Origin: Oscillospiraceae bacterium | GTDB taxonomy: Bacteria; Bacillota; Clostridia; Oscillospirales; Ruminococcaceae | Reading direction: 5' to 3' | NCBI GenBank assembly: GCA_024404815.1 | Contig: JAKSPL010000021.1 | Span: 1-40,619 of the forward strand | Length of the DNA stretch: 40,619 nt | In this document: one piece after another, positions 1 through 7,686 of the stretch | Layout: each line of letters starts with the position of its first letter | Position numbering within the stretch: the stretch's first letter is position 1 | Translations under genes and position numbers: made by a program | Notes under the pieces: generated by a model | Databases searched by the model: none | What the model was told of the DNA's origin: nothing | What the model saw: the letters and a program-made list of their open reading frames with translations, nothing else

Positions 1-36
1 GGGGGCTTGGGGGAACCCTATCAAGGGGTTCCCCCA
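1..36. repeat. Dispersed GC-rich palindromic repeat, copy 1
   Basis: A near-perfect hairpin: GGGGGAACCC (9-18) pairs with GGGTTCCCCC (26-35) around a short A/T-rich loop, preceded by gggggcttgg. The same hairpin in longer form lies at 15215-15245, and the gggggcttggggg lead-in recurs at 26271-26283. The copy may start before the window edge. No coding potential is seen. Confidence 0.7.
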
Positions 37-54
37 TACTTTTTCGACAGACTG

Positions 55-92
55 ACACGCTGCATCTCTTTTCAGGATGCAGCGTGTTTTTT
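55..92 (+). terminator. Intrinsic terminator of a gene left of the window
   Basis: Arm ACACGCTGCATC (55-66) pairs with GATGCAGCGTGT (76-87) and runs into a stretch of seven T (86-92). It probably ends a plus-strand transcript entering from outside the window, facing the tRNA transcript from the other side. Confidence 0.8.
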
Positions 93-126
93 ATCAGCCG
101 TATAATAAGTTCTCATAAAAAATATA

Positions 127-154
127 AACCCGTGACACTATCGTATCACGGGTT
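127..154 (-). terminator. Terminator of the tRNA-Thr/tRNA-Tyr transcript
   Basis: Nine-base-pair stem AACCCGTGA/TCACGGGTT (127-135 with 146-154), immediately beyond the tRNA-Tyr 3' end on the minus strand. A T-rich tail follows at 110-126 read on the minus strand. Confidence 0.75.
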
Positions 155-155
155 C

Positions 156-240
156 TGGTGGGAGAGGGTGGATTCGAACCACCGAAGCTGAAAGCAGCAG
201 ATTTACAGTCTGTCCCCTTTGGCCACTCGGGAACTCTCCC
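156..240 (-). tRNA. tRNA-Tyr (GTA)
   Basis: Read on the minus strand the 85 bases begin GGGAGAGTTCCCGAGTGG, carry anticodon GTA in the context CTGTAAA, have the long variable arm expected of bacterial tRNA-Tyr, a GGTTCGAATCC T-arm, an acceptor stem pairing GGGAGAG with CTCTCCC, and an encoded 3' CCA (156-158). It is the second gene of a two-tRNA transcript, 14 bases after tRNA-Thr. Confidence 0.95.
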
Positions 241-254
241 ATATGAAGTTTTGA

Positions 255-327
255 AGCTGGTGGACGGACTCGAACCCCCGACCTGCTGATTACAAATCAG
301 CTGCTCTACCAACTGAGCTACACCAGC
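255..327 (-). tRNA. tRNA-Thr (TGT)
   Basis: Read on the minus strand it begins GCTGGTGTAGCTCAG, has anticodon TGT in the context TTTGTAA, a GGTTCGAGTCC T-arm, and CACCAGC closing the acceptor stem. Unlike the neighbouring tRNA-Tyr it does not encode CCA: the sequence after the discriminator base reads TCAAAAC. It is the first gene of the pair, about 45 bases downstream of a consensus promoter. Confidence 0.95.
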
Positions 328-372
328 ATTTTTTCTTGGTTTCGGTTTCCGTTCTCCGTAACCAGCTTTATT

Positions 373-401
373 ATTATAGCATACAACCAATGAAATGTCA
401 A
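373..401 (-). promoter_or_regulatory. Sigma-A promoter of the tRNA pair
   Basis: Perfect consensus boxes on the minus strand: TTGACA (401-396), a 17-base spacer and TATAAT (378-373). The start site would fall near 366, about 40 bases before mature tRNA-Thr. Confidence 0.9.
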
Positions 402-481
402 GCACTTTTTAAGATTTTTTCTGCATATTCTAAAATATGTAGAATTGCACAAAATCATTTCTTGTTTTGTATCTCATTTAG

Positions 482-513
482 AAAGCGGCACAAGCCTATG
501 CTCATGCCGCTTT
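482..513 (-). terminator. Probable terminator of the dockerin gene
   Basis: Nine-base-pair stem AAAGCGGCA/TGCCGCTTT (482-490 with 505-513) beginning 5 bases after the dockerin gene stop codon. The T tract is short (TTTCTAAAT), so it may be inefficient. Confidence 0.5.
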
Positions 514-518
514 TCGGT

Positions 519-1406
519 TCAGTAGAACATACTCCAGTTCGGAGAATTGCCGACCAGCGTTTCCGTATAGTAGCACAGAATCGCCGATGCATCGTCTGCT
601 GTAATATGCTTGTCCTTGTTGGGATCTGCGCCGAGCTTTGCAGAATGAATATACGTTTCATTCAGCAACTGCGCGTCACATGACTCTTCCGACTCTCCCA
701 TGACGCTCAGCAGATAGTAGTAGAGCACGAGATTGGCGTCATCCGAATCAATATCGCCGTCCAGATCCACATCGCCCAGAATCGGTGTCGGCTCAACGAC
801 AAGATAGGCGCTGTCCTGCACAAATTCCAGTTCCTCGCCGTCCTCGTTGTAGGCAAAGGTCTGATATTCACGCTGTCCTGCCGCGTTAAGACTCCATCCA
901 TCCATGACGCATATATCATAGCAGCCTCTCGTGAGTCCCTTCGGCACACGGACATCATACGAAAGGAACGAAGTACCGTCCTTTGCAAGAACTGCATTCT
1001 TATACGGGAATGACTTGTTATAGAACATACAGGTATCTGTCACATTTGCTATGGCAACATTCCGATAGTATTCTGATTCATCCTTTGTGTTGGATGCATC
1101 AAACCCATCAAACAGCTCGGGAACGGTGAAACCGCCGTTTTCAATCTTCAACCCATAGCTGTGAAGGGAAAGCTTCATGTGCGCAATGCCGGGGTAATTG
1201 TCGATATACACATTGCCCTTGAGCACAACATCCTTATTTTTCAGATCGGACTCGAACAAATAGGCGACCTTATCACCGCCGAACGAAGTGCGGAACACCA
1301 TAGTATCCTTGGCAGCAGCGTTTGTACCGATACTCCCCGTGGAGATCAGCATACTGCCGACAGAAAGCAGTGCTGTCAGCTTGGTGAGATATTTTTTTAG
1401 TTTCAT
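519..1406 (-). CDS. Secreted dockerin-containing protein of unknown function
   Basis: A 295-residue exported protein that should attach to a cellulosome-type scaffold through its C-terminal dockerin. Residues 1-32 form a signal peptide (MKLKK start, hydrophobic core, probable cleavage after NAAA). Residues 33-208 contain no catalytic domain I recognise; the pattern of short beta strands (GIAHMKLSLHSYG, SYDVRVPKGL) could be a cohesin-like or binding module. Residues 210-286 are a type I dockerin with two calcium-loop repeats, GDVDLDGDIDSDDA and ADPNKDKHITADDA. I chose the ATG at 1406 because AAAGGAG lies 6-7 bases upstream and the signal peptide begins there; the open frame continues upstream without a ribosome site. 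It lies 120 bases downstream of metG; no clear promoter of its own was found. Confidence 0.85.
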   Translation of the reverse strand: MKLKKYLTKLTALLSVGSMLISTGSIGTNAAAKDTMVFRTSFGGDKVAYLFESDLKNKDVVLKGNVYIDNYPGIAHMKLSLHSYGLKIENGGFTVPELFDGFDASNTKDESEYYRNVAIANVTDTCMFYNKSFPYKNAVLAKDGTSFLSYDVRVPKGLTRGCYDICVMDGWSLNAAGQREYQTFAYNEDGEELEFVQDSAYLVVEPTPILGDVDLDGDIDSDDANLVLYYYLLSVMGESEESCDAQLLNETYIHSAKLGADPNKDKHITADDASAILCYYTETLVGNSPNWSMFY

Positions 1407-1526
1407 AATACTCCTTTCTGCCGCATAGGGTATTGTGAGGTGAGCCACATGAAAGAAAATCAAAATCGTCGTATTATCGTGCATTATGGAGAACAGCCGC
1501 TGGAATTGCTGCTAAAGCCGTTTCAA

Positions 1527-3509
1527 TTAGTGGAGTCTGGCACCGGCAGGGATGTCCTTGTCGGCAAACAGCACCTTGCATCCGCCGTCGGGGAGATCAG
1601 CCGCACAGATCATACCGTTGCTCTCGACACCGCAGAGTTTCACGGGCTTCAGATTGGCAACGAGCAGGACTTTCTTGCCGACTAGGTCCTCAGGCGCATA
1701 CCATTTCGCAATGCCGGACACGACCTGACGCTGTGCAATGCCGTCAAAAAGCTGGAGGCAAAGCAGCTTGTTGGATTTCTTGACCTTTTCGCAGGAAACG
1801 ACCTCTGCAACACGAATATCGGACTGTGCAAAGGTTTCGATACCGATTTCCTCTGCGAACGGTTCGGTTTTTGCAGCTTCCGCCTGCTTTGCCGCTTTTG
1901 CAGCAGCTTCCTGCATTGCCGCAACTTCCGCCATAACAGCCTTTGCATCGACACGCTGGAACAGCGGCTTTGCTTCGCCGACTGCTGCACCATACTGCAC
2001 CATGCCGTCAAATTTCTCGTATCTGCTGATTTCTGCTTCATCCTCAGAAACAGCAGTCTGCGGTGTATGCACAAGGATCTTTGCAGCGGTTTCAGGCATG
2101 AACGGTGCAATCAGACCACCGATGATACGGATACCCGACAGCAGATTGTACATGACCTTTGCAAGACGCGGACGGGCATCGGGATTCTTTGCCAGCACCC
2201 AAGGCGTTGTTTCGTCGATATATTTGTTGCAGCGGCGTGCCAGTTCCATGACGGAATCGACCGCATCGCTGACACGGAAAGCGTCCAGATATTTTGTCAG
2301 GTTTGCAGCGGTTTCTTCTGCCACACGCTGCAAATCCGCATCGCAGTCCTCAGACGGCGCAGATGCGATCAGTTCTTTTTCGGGAACAATGCCGCCGAAA
2401 TACTGGTTGACCATTGCCACGGTACGATTGACAAGGTTGCCGAGCGTATTTGCCAGATCGGAATTGAAGCGTTCAACCATCGTTTCATAGGTGATCGAAC
2501 CGTCCGATGCAAACGGCATTTCGGTCAGCAGATAGTAACGTACTGCGTCCACACCAAAGCGATTGACCAGTTCATCCGCATAGATCACATTGCCGCGGGA
2601 TTTGCTCATCTTGTCGCTGCCAAAGAGCATCCACGGGTGACCAAAAATCTGCTTCGGCAGCGGTGCGCCCAGCATATGCAGCATGATGATCCAGTAAATG
2701 CTGTGGAAACGAACAATGTCCTTACCGATGATATGCACATTGGCAGGCCAGTATTTCTTGTAGAGCTCGCCGTGATTGCCGTTTGCATCGTAACCAAGTG
2801 CGGTGATATAGTTCGACAGCGCATCGATCCAGATGTAGATGACATGGTTATCGTCAAACGGCACAGGGATGCCCCACTTGACGGTGGTACGGGACACGCA
2901 CAGATCCTGCAGGCCAGGCTTGATGAAGTTGTTGAGCATTTCCTTTTTGCGCGATTCTGGATAGATGAAATCAGGATGCTCCTCGATGTATTCTTCCAGC
3001 CACTTCTGATACTTGGACAGTTTCAGGAAATAGGCTTCTTCTCTTGCGTCGCGGACTTCTCTGCCGCAGTCGGGACATTTGCCGTCCACAAGCTGAGATT
3101 CCGTCCAGAAGCTCTCGCAGGGGGTGCAGTATTTGCCGACATACTCGCCCTTGTAGATGTCGCCCTGATCGTAAAGCCGCTGGAAAATGTCCTGAACCGC
3201 CTTGACATGGTAGTCATCGGTGGTGCGGATAAATTTATCGTAAGATGCACCCAGCAGGTCACAGATCGCACGGATCTCGCCTGCGATCTTGTCAACGTGT
3301 TCCTGCGGAGTGATGCCTGTTTCTTTCGCAATTTCTTCGATTTTCTGACCGTGTTCATCGGTGCCTGTCAGGAAGAATACATCATACCCCTGCATTCGGC
3401 GAAAGCGTGCCAGTGCATCGGTCATCACGATCTCATAGGTGTTGCCGATATGGGGCTTGCGCGATGTATACGCGATCGCAGTCGTCAGGTAATAGGGTTG
3501 TTTGTTCAT
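1527..3509 (-). CDS. metG: Methionine--tRNA ligase
   Basis: Charges tRNA-Met with methionine in the cytoplasm. The 660-residue protein has the class I signature HIGN at 20-23, the KMSKS loop at 300-304, and zinc-ligand cysteines C128, C131, C145 and C148 in a CxxC...CxxC knuckle. A C-terminal OB-fold tRNA-binding domain (about 555-660, IRVAEVVSCEKVKKSNKL) is fused, as in the long bacterial form. GGAGG sits 9 bases before the ATG. It has its own promoter (3562-3590) whose boxes overlap the end of the upstream antiporter gene, so it is not dependent on the fluoride switch. No T-box leader is visible in the roughly 45-base 5' UTR. Confidence 0.97.
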   Translation of the reverse strand: MNKQPYYLTTAIAYTSRKPHIGNTYEIVMTDALARFRRMQGYDVFFLTGTDEHGQKIEEIAKETGITPQEHVDKIAGEIRAICDLLGASYDKFIRTTDDYHVKAVQDIFQRLYDQGDIYKGEYVGKYCTPCESFWTESQLVDGKCPDCGREVRDAREEAYFLKLSKYQKWLEEYIEEHPDFIYPESRKKEMLNNFIKPGLQDLCVSRTTVKWGIPVPFDDNHVIYIWIDALSNYITALGYDANGNHGELYKKYWPANVHIIGKDIVRFHSIYWIIMLHMLGAPLPKQIFGHPWMLFGSDKMSKSRGNVIYADELVNRFGVDAVRYYLLTEMPFASDGSITYETMVERFNSDLANTLGNLVNRTVAMVNQYFGGIVPEKELIASAPSEDCDADLQRVAEETAANLTKYLDAFRVSDAVDSVMELARRCNKYIDETTPWVLAKNPDARPRLAKVMYNLLSGIRIIGGLIAPFMPETAAKILVHTPQTAVSEDEAEISRYEKFDGMVQYGAAVGEAKPLFQRVDAKAVMAEVAAMQEAAAKAAKQAEAAKTEPFAEEIGIETFAQSDIRVAEVVSCEKVKKSNKLLCLQLFDGIAQRQVVSGIAKWYAPEDLVGKKVLLVANLKPVKLCGVESNGMICAADLPDGGCKVLFADKDIPAGARLH

Positions 3510-3561
3510 AAATTCATTCCTCCGTATTTGTATTTACAGCAAATGAGCTGCATACTCTGTT

Positions 3562-3590
3562 ATTATATCACACTTTTGCTGCTCCGTCAA
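3562..3590 (-). promoter_or_regulatory. Sigma-A promoter of metG
   Basis: TTGACG (3590-3585), 17-base spacer, TATAAT (3567-3562) on the minus strand. The boxes lie on the last codons of the antiporter gene; the -10 box abuts its TGA stop. Confidence 0.88.
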
Positions 3591-4773
3591 GCTGTTTGGC
3601 TTGTTTCAGCAATTTTCCTGCGGTGTAATCCATCGTCCACGCACCAAACGGAGCCGTCAGCAGAATCGCCACAACTGCCACGCACAGCACCAGATCACCG
3701 CACGGCAATCCCATCGCAAGCGGTATCGCGCCGATCGCCGCCTGAACGGTTGCTTTGGGCGTGTATGCGAGCATACAAAACAGCCGCTCTTTCCATGTGA
3801 GCTTTGTCCCCAGCACCGCACAGAACACCCCTGCCATCCGAAAGCACATCGCACCGACCACCAGAAGCACCGCTTTTCCGCCATATTTCGGGATGCTTTC
3901 CAGATTCACCGCCGCGCCGACCAATCCGAACAGCAAAAGTTCTGCCGCCGTCCAGATTCCGCCGCAATGCGATGCACATTCTTTCGCCCCGTCCGAGTGT
4001 TTCGCGGCCAATGCCATGCCAAGCGTCATCACACCGATCATGCCAGAAATACGAATGCTCTGTTCTGTCCGCGTCTGTACACTCATCAGCAGAAATGCAA
4101 GTGACATCAGCAAAACCGTGCAGAGTACGCCGCGCATCTGCCGTTTCCGCAGGAAAATACCGAGCAAGAGACCGCAGACCGCGCCCAAGATGCCGCCCAG
4201 CAGAATCGAGGTCGGTATCTGTACAAAATCCAGCACAGAAGCCTTTCCGCCAGCAAGAATGCCTGCAAACGCCGAAAACAATACCATGACATACACATCG
4301 TCCGCAGACGCACCGGCCAAAAGCATCTGGGGGATTTGTTTGTTTGTGCCGCGTTTTTCCTCCATCAGTTTCAGCATTCGCGGAACGACCACCGCAGGCG
4401 ACACCGCCGCCAGTACCGCGCCGATGAGCGCCGCCTCCATACGGGAAATCCCGAACAGCGGCGGTGCCAGCAGCCAGACACCCAGCAGTTCTGCCGTTGC
4501 AGGAACAAAACACAGCAAAATCGCTGGTCTGCCTGCCTTTTTGAGCGATGCCACATCCAGCGAAAGTCCTGCCCGCAGCAGAATGATCACCAATGCAAAC
4601 TGCCGCAGCTGTGCAGAAATCGCCATGAGAGAATCATCGAGCAGACCAAACACGCTTCCCAGCAGAAGCCCTGCCGCGATCATGCCCGTCAGTTTCGGGA
4701 GCCGCAGTTTTTCTGCCGCAAATCCCAGTATCATGCCGCCGATCCATAAAAGCGCGATGCCTTCCAGAATCAT
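3568..4773 (-). CDS. CPA-family cation or fluoride/proton antiporter
   Basis: A 401-residue polytopic membrane protein of the monovalent cation:proton antiporter superfamily (Na_H_Exchanger type), with about 12 hydrophobic segments. The paired acids expected in the transport core are seen as ASADD at D158-D159, after a conserved AVSPAVVVPRML segment at about 123-134. The start is the second of two close ATGs: GGAGG lies 7-8 bases before the ATG at 4773 but only 1 base before the ATG at 4779. The gene sits directly behind a terminator-type fluoride riboswitch. Antiporters of this superfamily are a known class of fluoride-switch targets, some of which export fluoride, so fluoride/proton antiport is the likely role. 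That substrate is inferred from the switch, not from a diagnostic residue. Confidence 0.85.
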   Translation of the reverse strand: MILEGIALLWIGGMILGFAAEKLRLPKLTGMIAAGLLLGSVFGLLDDSLMAISAQLRQFALVIILLRAGLSLDVASLKKAGRPAILLCFVPATAELLGVWLLAPPLFGISRMEAALIGAVLAAVSPAVVVPRMLKLMEEKRGTNKQIPQMLLAGASADDVYVMVLFSAFAGILAGGKASVLDFVQIPTSILLGGILGAVCGLLLGIFLRKRQMRGVLCTVLLMSLAFLLMSVQTRTEQSIRISGMIGVMTLGMALAAKHSDGAKECASHCGGIWTAAELLLFGLVGAAVNLESIPKYGGKAVLLVVGAMCFRMAGVFCAVLGTKLTWKERLFCMLAYTPKATVQAAIGAIPLAMGLPCGDLVLCVAVVAILLTAPFGAWTMDYTAGKLLKQAKQLDGAAKV

Positions 4774-4787
4774 ATCCATACCTCCAA

Positions 4788-4893
4788 ACAAAAAAGCCGA
4801 CAACTCCTGCGTCAAATCGCAGAAGTCATCAGCTTTCATTCATCAAGCGGTTTCAGCCATGAAGGCTGTGGGAGAACCTCATTCCCATGTATT
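4788..4893 (-). promoter_or_regulatory. Fluoride riboswitch (crcB motif) with overlapping terminator
   Basis: On the minus strand the RNA starts with P1 GGGAAUGAGGUUCUCCC (4886-4870), then an extra hairpin CAGCC/GGCUG (4868-4854), then AAACCGCUU (4853-4845), loop, AAGC (4835-4832) and UGAUGACUUCU. This matches the crcB layout: P1 with a loop whose GAGGUU can pair with downstream GACUUC (pseudoknot), a short stem GCUU/AAGC, and the conserved GCUGAUG. The 3' part of the aptamer (4834-4818) is also the 5' arm of a 17-pair terminator stem (with 4811-4795, including G-U pairs) followed by TTTTTT, so ligand binding and termination are mutually exclusive. The T tract ends 4 bases before the antiporter ribosome site. 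A possible -10 box GATAAT (4905-4900) overlaps the GH94 stop codon. Confidence 0.87.
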
Positions 4894-4900
4894 TGCGTGA

Positions 4901-7294
4901 TTATCCGAGGACAACCACAATGTCATTATTCTCTGCCAGCGCATCTGCCGCGAGGAAGTTGTCAGCCATCGCCTTGCCGTTGACGGTCATCGACTTAACA
5001 CCGCACTCCACATGATTCGGATTCTGTACGGTGATATTCAGCCATTTTCCGCGGAACAGCTTGCGAATCTTGAAGCTTTCCCAGTCAGACGGGATAGACG
5101 GATCAATGCGCAGACCGCCAAGTTCGGTACGCATACCGCAGATACCCTCGACACAGCCGACCATGACCGTCGATGCCGTACCCGTCAGCCAATGTACGTG
5201 CGAACGGCCTGCGAACGGCGAACGCTTGCTCTCGGTGAACTGTCCGTGTACATACGGCTCCATGACGCGGATCTCCGCCTTATCGTTCATTGCCGCAGGC
5301 GAGGTTTCCATGAAGTATTCAAACGCTCTGTTGCCGTGGCCGAGCAAAGATTCTGCGAGAATCAGCCAGCCCTGCGACTGCGAGAAGATGCCGCCGTTTT
5401 CCTTCGTATCGGGGTTGAAAATGTGCATGAGCGCACCATCAAAATAGTGGTCAATATAGGGCGGTTCAAGCAGTTTTGCACCGTAGGGCGTATTGAGAAT
5501 GCTGTGGACGCTTTCCATTGCGGTTTCGGCCTGTTCTTTGCTTGCGAACTGCGAAATGACCGACCAGCTCTGCGGATTCAGCCACATATTCGCCTCGGGA
5601 TCTTTCTTCGCGCCGACGATCGTGCCGTCCTCGCGGATACCGCGGATAAATCTGTCCTCATCCCAGCACTTGCCGAGAATCTCGGACAAATCCGCCTGAA
5701 TCTTATCGAGATATGCAAGATACTCCGTGTCTTTCTGGTATTCTGCCATATCTTTCATGACGCAAATCGCGTAGTAAAGCTGGAATGCGACAAAGGTCGA
5801 TTCACCCTTTGCACCCAGACGCAGACAGTCGTTCCAGTCCGCGTGCAGACCTGCAGGCATATTGTGATTGCCCAGATGCTCCATCGAGAATTTGATCGCG
5901 CGTTTCAGGTGGTTGTAGACACTGTCCTCGCCGCCGTTTGCATAGACGATGACCTCATCGAGGAACGCCTGATTGCCGCTCTCACCGATGTACTTGACGA
6001 TCGTCGGGAACAGCCAGAGCGCATCGTCTGCACGGTAGGAGGGATGCCCTGTTTCCTTGACGTACTCAGGATCATCGGGCGTATTTTCATGACCTGCGTT
6101 GTGGTTGAACTTGACCAGCGGCAAACCGCCGCCGTTGTCCACCTGTGCAGAAAGCATAAAGCGAATCTTTTCGAGTGCCATTTCAGGATTCAGGTGAATA
6201 ATACCCTGAATGTCCTGCACGGTATCGCGGTAGCCGTAGCCGTTGCGCTCGCCGCAGTAAATGAGCGATGCCGCACGGCTCCAGATGGATGTAATGTAGC
6301 ACTGGTAAGCGTTCCATACGCCGACCATGTTGTTGAATTCCTCGGAGGGTGTTTCAACCTCGAAGTGTGCAAGCTGGTCATGCCAGTAGTCACGCAGATT
6401 TGCGATCTCTGCATCTGCCTTGCCTGCTTCCTCGTACTTTTTGAGGATCTCCGCAGCCTCTGCCGCATTGCGCTGACCGAACACGTAGATCAAAGTACGG
6501 GTTTCATTCGGCTGGAGTGTGATCTCCGACTGCAATGCGCCGCAGGAATTGGAGTTGTAGTTCATCATGCCGTCGCAGACACCATTCTCCACAGCAATCG
6601 GGTTGGAATAGGTGCGGTACGGGCCGATAAAGCTCGATAGATCGCCGTTTGCGGAGTTCACAGGCGCACCGACCATGCCGAAGAAACGCTCCATATGGTT
6701 AGAGCCTGTTTCATCTCTGCCGGAGTTCTCGTTGATATGCTGGACGATGCAGTTGCCGCCTTCCAGACTGGTGCGCGAGATGAACAGCGTGTACTGCAAA
6801 TTCACCTGATCCTGCTGATAGTTGCTCTCATTGGTGAATTCGATGAAGCCGAACACGGAAAGGGTACGCGGCTTTTCGGACTTATTTGTGATCTTGCACT
6901 GCCATACCTCATAGGTATCAGGAACATAGTAGGTCGTTTCGGACTTGATGCCAGCGTACTCAGAGGTAATGACGGTATAAGCCGTGCCGTGGCGGCAGAC
7001 GCTGCGGTATTCTTCCAGCGGCTTGCCGACAGGCTGCCACGATGCAGACCAGTAATCCTTGCTCGCGTTGTCGCGGAGATAGATGTATCTTCCGGGGAGC
7101 GACATCATGGAATTGAAACGGAAACGTCCGATTCTGCCGTTTGCACCGCTCTTGACAAAGCTGTATCCTGCGGCATTGTTGGTAATGATCGCACCATACT
7201 CAGGATCGCCGAGGTAGTTCGACCATGCGGCAGGGGTATCGGGACGGGTAATGACATACTCTTTGTTTTTTAGGTCAAAGTAACCGAAATTCAT
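4901..7294 (-). CDS. GH94 glycoside phosphorylase (cellobiose/chitobiose phosphorylase type)
   Basis: Cytoplasmic enzyme expected to split a beta-linked disaccharide with inorganic phosphate, giving a sugar 1-phosphate without spending ATP. The 797-residue length and domain order (N-terminal beta sandwich, helical linker, alpha/alpha barrel, C-terminal beta cap) fit GH94. The N terminus GYFDLKNKEYVITRPDTPA is typical; the general acid is D489 in HADWNDCL; the barrel has GYRDTVQD and, near the end, HWLTGTAST of the phosphate site. There is no signal peptide. Overall pattern (NNAAGYSF, YLRDN, DYWSASWQPV) resembles diacetylchitobiose phosphorylase about as much as cellobiose phosphorylase, so the substrate is left open. 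AGGAGG precedes the ATG by 9 bases and a promoter lies at 7370-7398. Its only visible terminator is that of the fluoride switch. Confidence 0.92.
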   Translation of the reverse strand: MNFGYFDLKNKEYVITRPDTPAAWSNYLGDPEYGAIITNNAAGYSFVKSGANGRIGRFRFNSMMSLPGRYIYLRDNASKDYWSASWQPVGKPLEEYRSVCRHGTAYTVITSEYAGIKSETTYYVPDTYEVWQCKITNKSEKPRTLSVFGFIEFTNESNYQQDQVNLQYTLFISRTSLEGGNCIVQHINENSGRDETGSNHMERFFGMVGAPVNSANGDLSSFIGPYRTYSNPIAVENGVCDGMMNYNSNSCGALQSEITLQPNETRTLIYVFGQRNAAEAAEILKKYEEAGKADAEIANLRDYWHDQLAHFEVETPSEEFNNMVGVWNAYQCYITSIWSRAASLIYCGERNGYGYRDTVQDIQGIIHLNPEMALEKIRFMLSAQVDNGGGLPLVKFNHNAGHENTPDDPEYVKETGHPSYRADDALWLFPTIVKYIGESGNQAFLDEVIVYANGGEDSVYNHLKRAIKFSMEHLGNHNMPAGLHADWNDCLRLGAKGESTFVAFQLYYAICVMKDMAEYQKDTEYLAYLDKIQADLSEILGKCWDEDRFIRGIREDGTIVGAKKDPEANMWLNPQSWSVISQFASKEQAETAMESVHSILNTPYGAKLLEPPYIDHYFDGALMHIFNPDTKENGGIFSQSQGWLILAESLLGHGNRAFEYFMETSPAAMNDKAEIRVMEPYVHGQFTESKRSPFAGRSHVHWLTGTASTVMVGCVEGICGMRTELGGLRIDPSIPSDWESFKIRKLFRGKWLNITVQNPNHVECGVKSMTVNGKAMADNFLAADALAENNDIVVVLG

Positions 7295-7369
7295 AGGGGA
7301 ATCCTCCTAATATACGAATACATTTCAAGATGCCGCTGCAAGAGAATTCTTCGCGCAGGGCATTGTTTT

Positions 7370-7398
7370 ATTTTACCATACTCTGCGGAGAATTGCAA
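7370..7398 (-). promoter_or_regulatory. Sigma-A promoter of the GH94 gene
   Basis: TTGCAA (7398-7393), 17-base spacer ending TGG (extended -10), TAAAAT (7375-7370) on the minus strand. The 5' UTR would be about 70 bases. An inverted repeat GGTAT-N4-ATACC lies about 30 bases upstream at 7427-7440. The rest of the 7295-7686 intergenic region holds the divergent plus-strand promoter and leader. Confidence 0.85.
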
Positions 7399-7511
7399 GG
7401 GGGCAAATGTGAATTTTTTTCGGTTCGGTATAGAAATACCTCTCATTTTACACACGCTGTATTATGTGCCCTCAGCTATACAGACAGTAGAAAAGAAAAT
7501 TTCGAAAATGC

Positions 7512-7540
7512 TTGACAAATCATTTCCTTTATGCTATACT
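7512..7540 (+). promoter_or_regulatory. Sigma-A promoter of the panT-like/coaX operon
   Basis: TTGACA (7512-7517), 17-base spacer ending TGC (extended -10), TATACT (7535-7540). Transcription should start near 7547, leaving an unexplained leader of about 140 bases before the first gene. The leader has only short possible hairpins (such as TCTCG/CGAGA near 7650) and no riboswitch class I recognise. Confidence 0.88.
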
Positions 7541-7686
7541 GTTCACGGATGAAATGAGCAGCCGTTTCAGGAGTACCGCGATTTGCGGATTCCATGCGCT
7601 GTTTTCCGTTTCGTCCCCGATCCGATGTCCGTGTCCGCGTATTGTATCTCGTTACGAGAATAATAACATGGAGGAGGCATTTCATT

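Noticed and set aside
1440-1685. Plus-strand 81-codon frame in the metG/dockerin gap
   Set aside because: More than half overlaps the conserved end of metG and no ribosome site precedes its ATG.
3510-3567. T-box leader for metG
   Set aside because: The leader is only about 45 bases after the predicted start site, far too short, with no T-box sequence or terminator.
2067-3800. Long plus-strand open frame of 577 codons across metG
   Set aside because: It is antisense to a clear metG on the other strand, lacks a ribosome site and shows no known domain; such frames arise from GC-biased third positions.
5012-6640. Plus-strand open frame of 542 codons across the GH94 gene
   Set aside because: Antisense shadow of a well-supported enzyme; composition is Cys/His/Arg-rich and no start signal is present.
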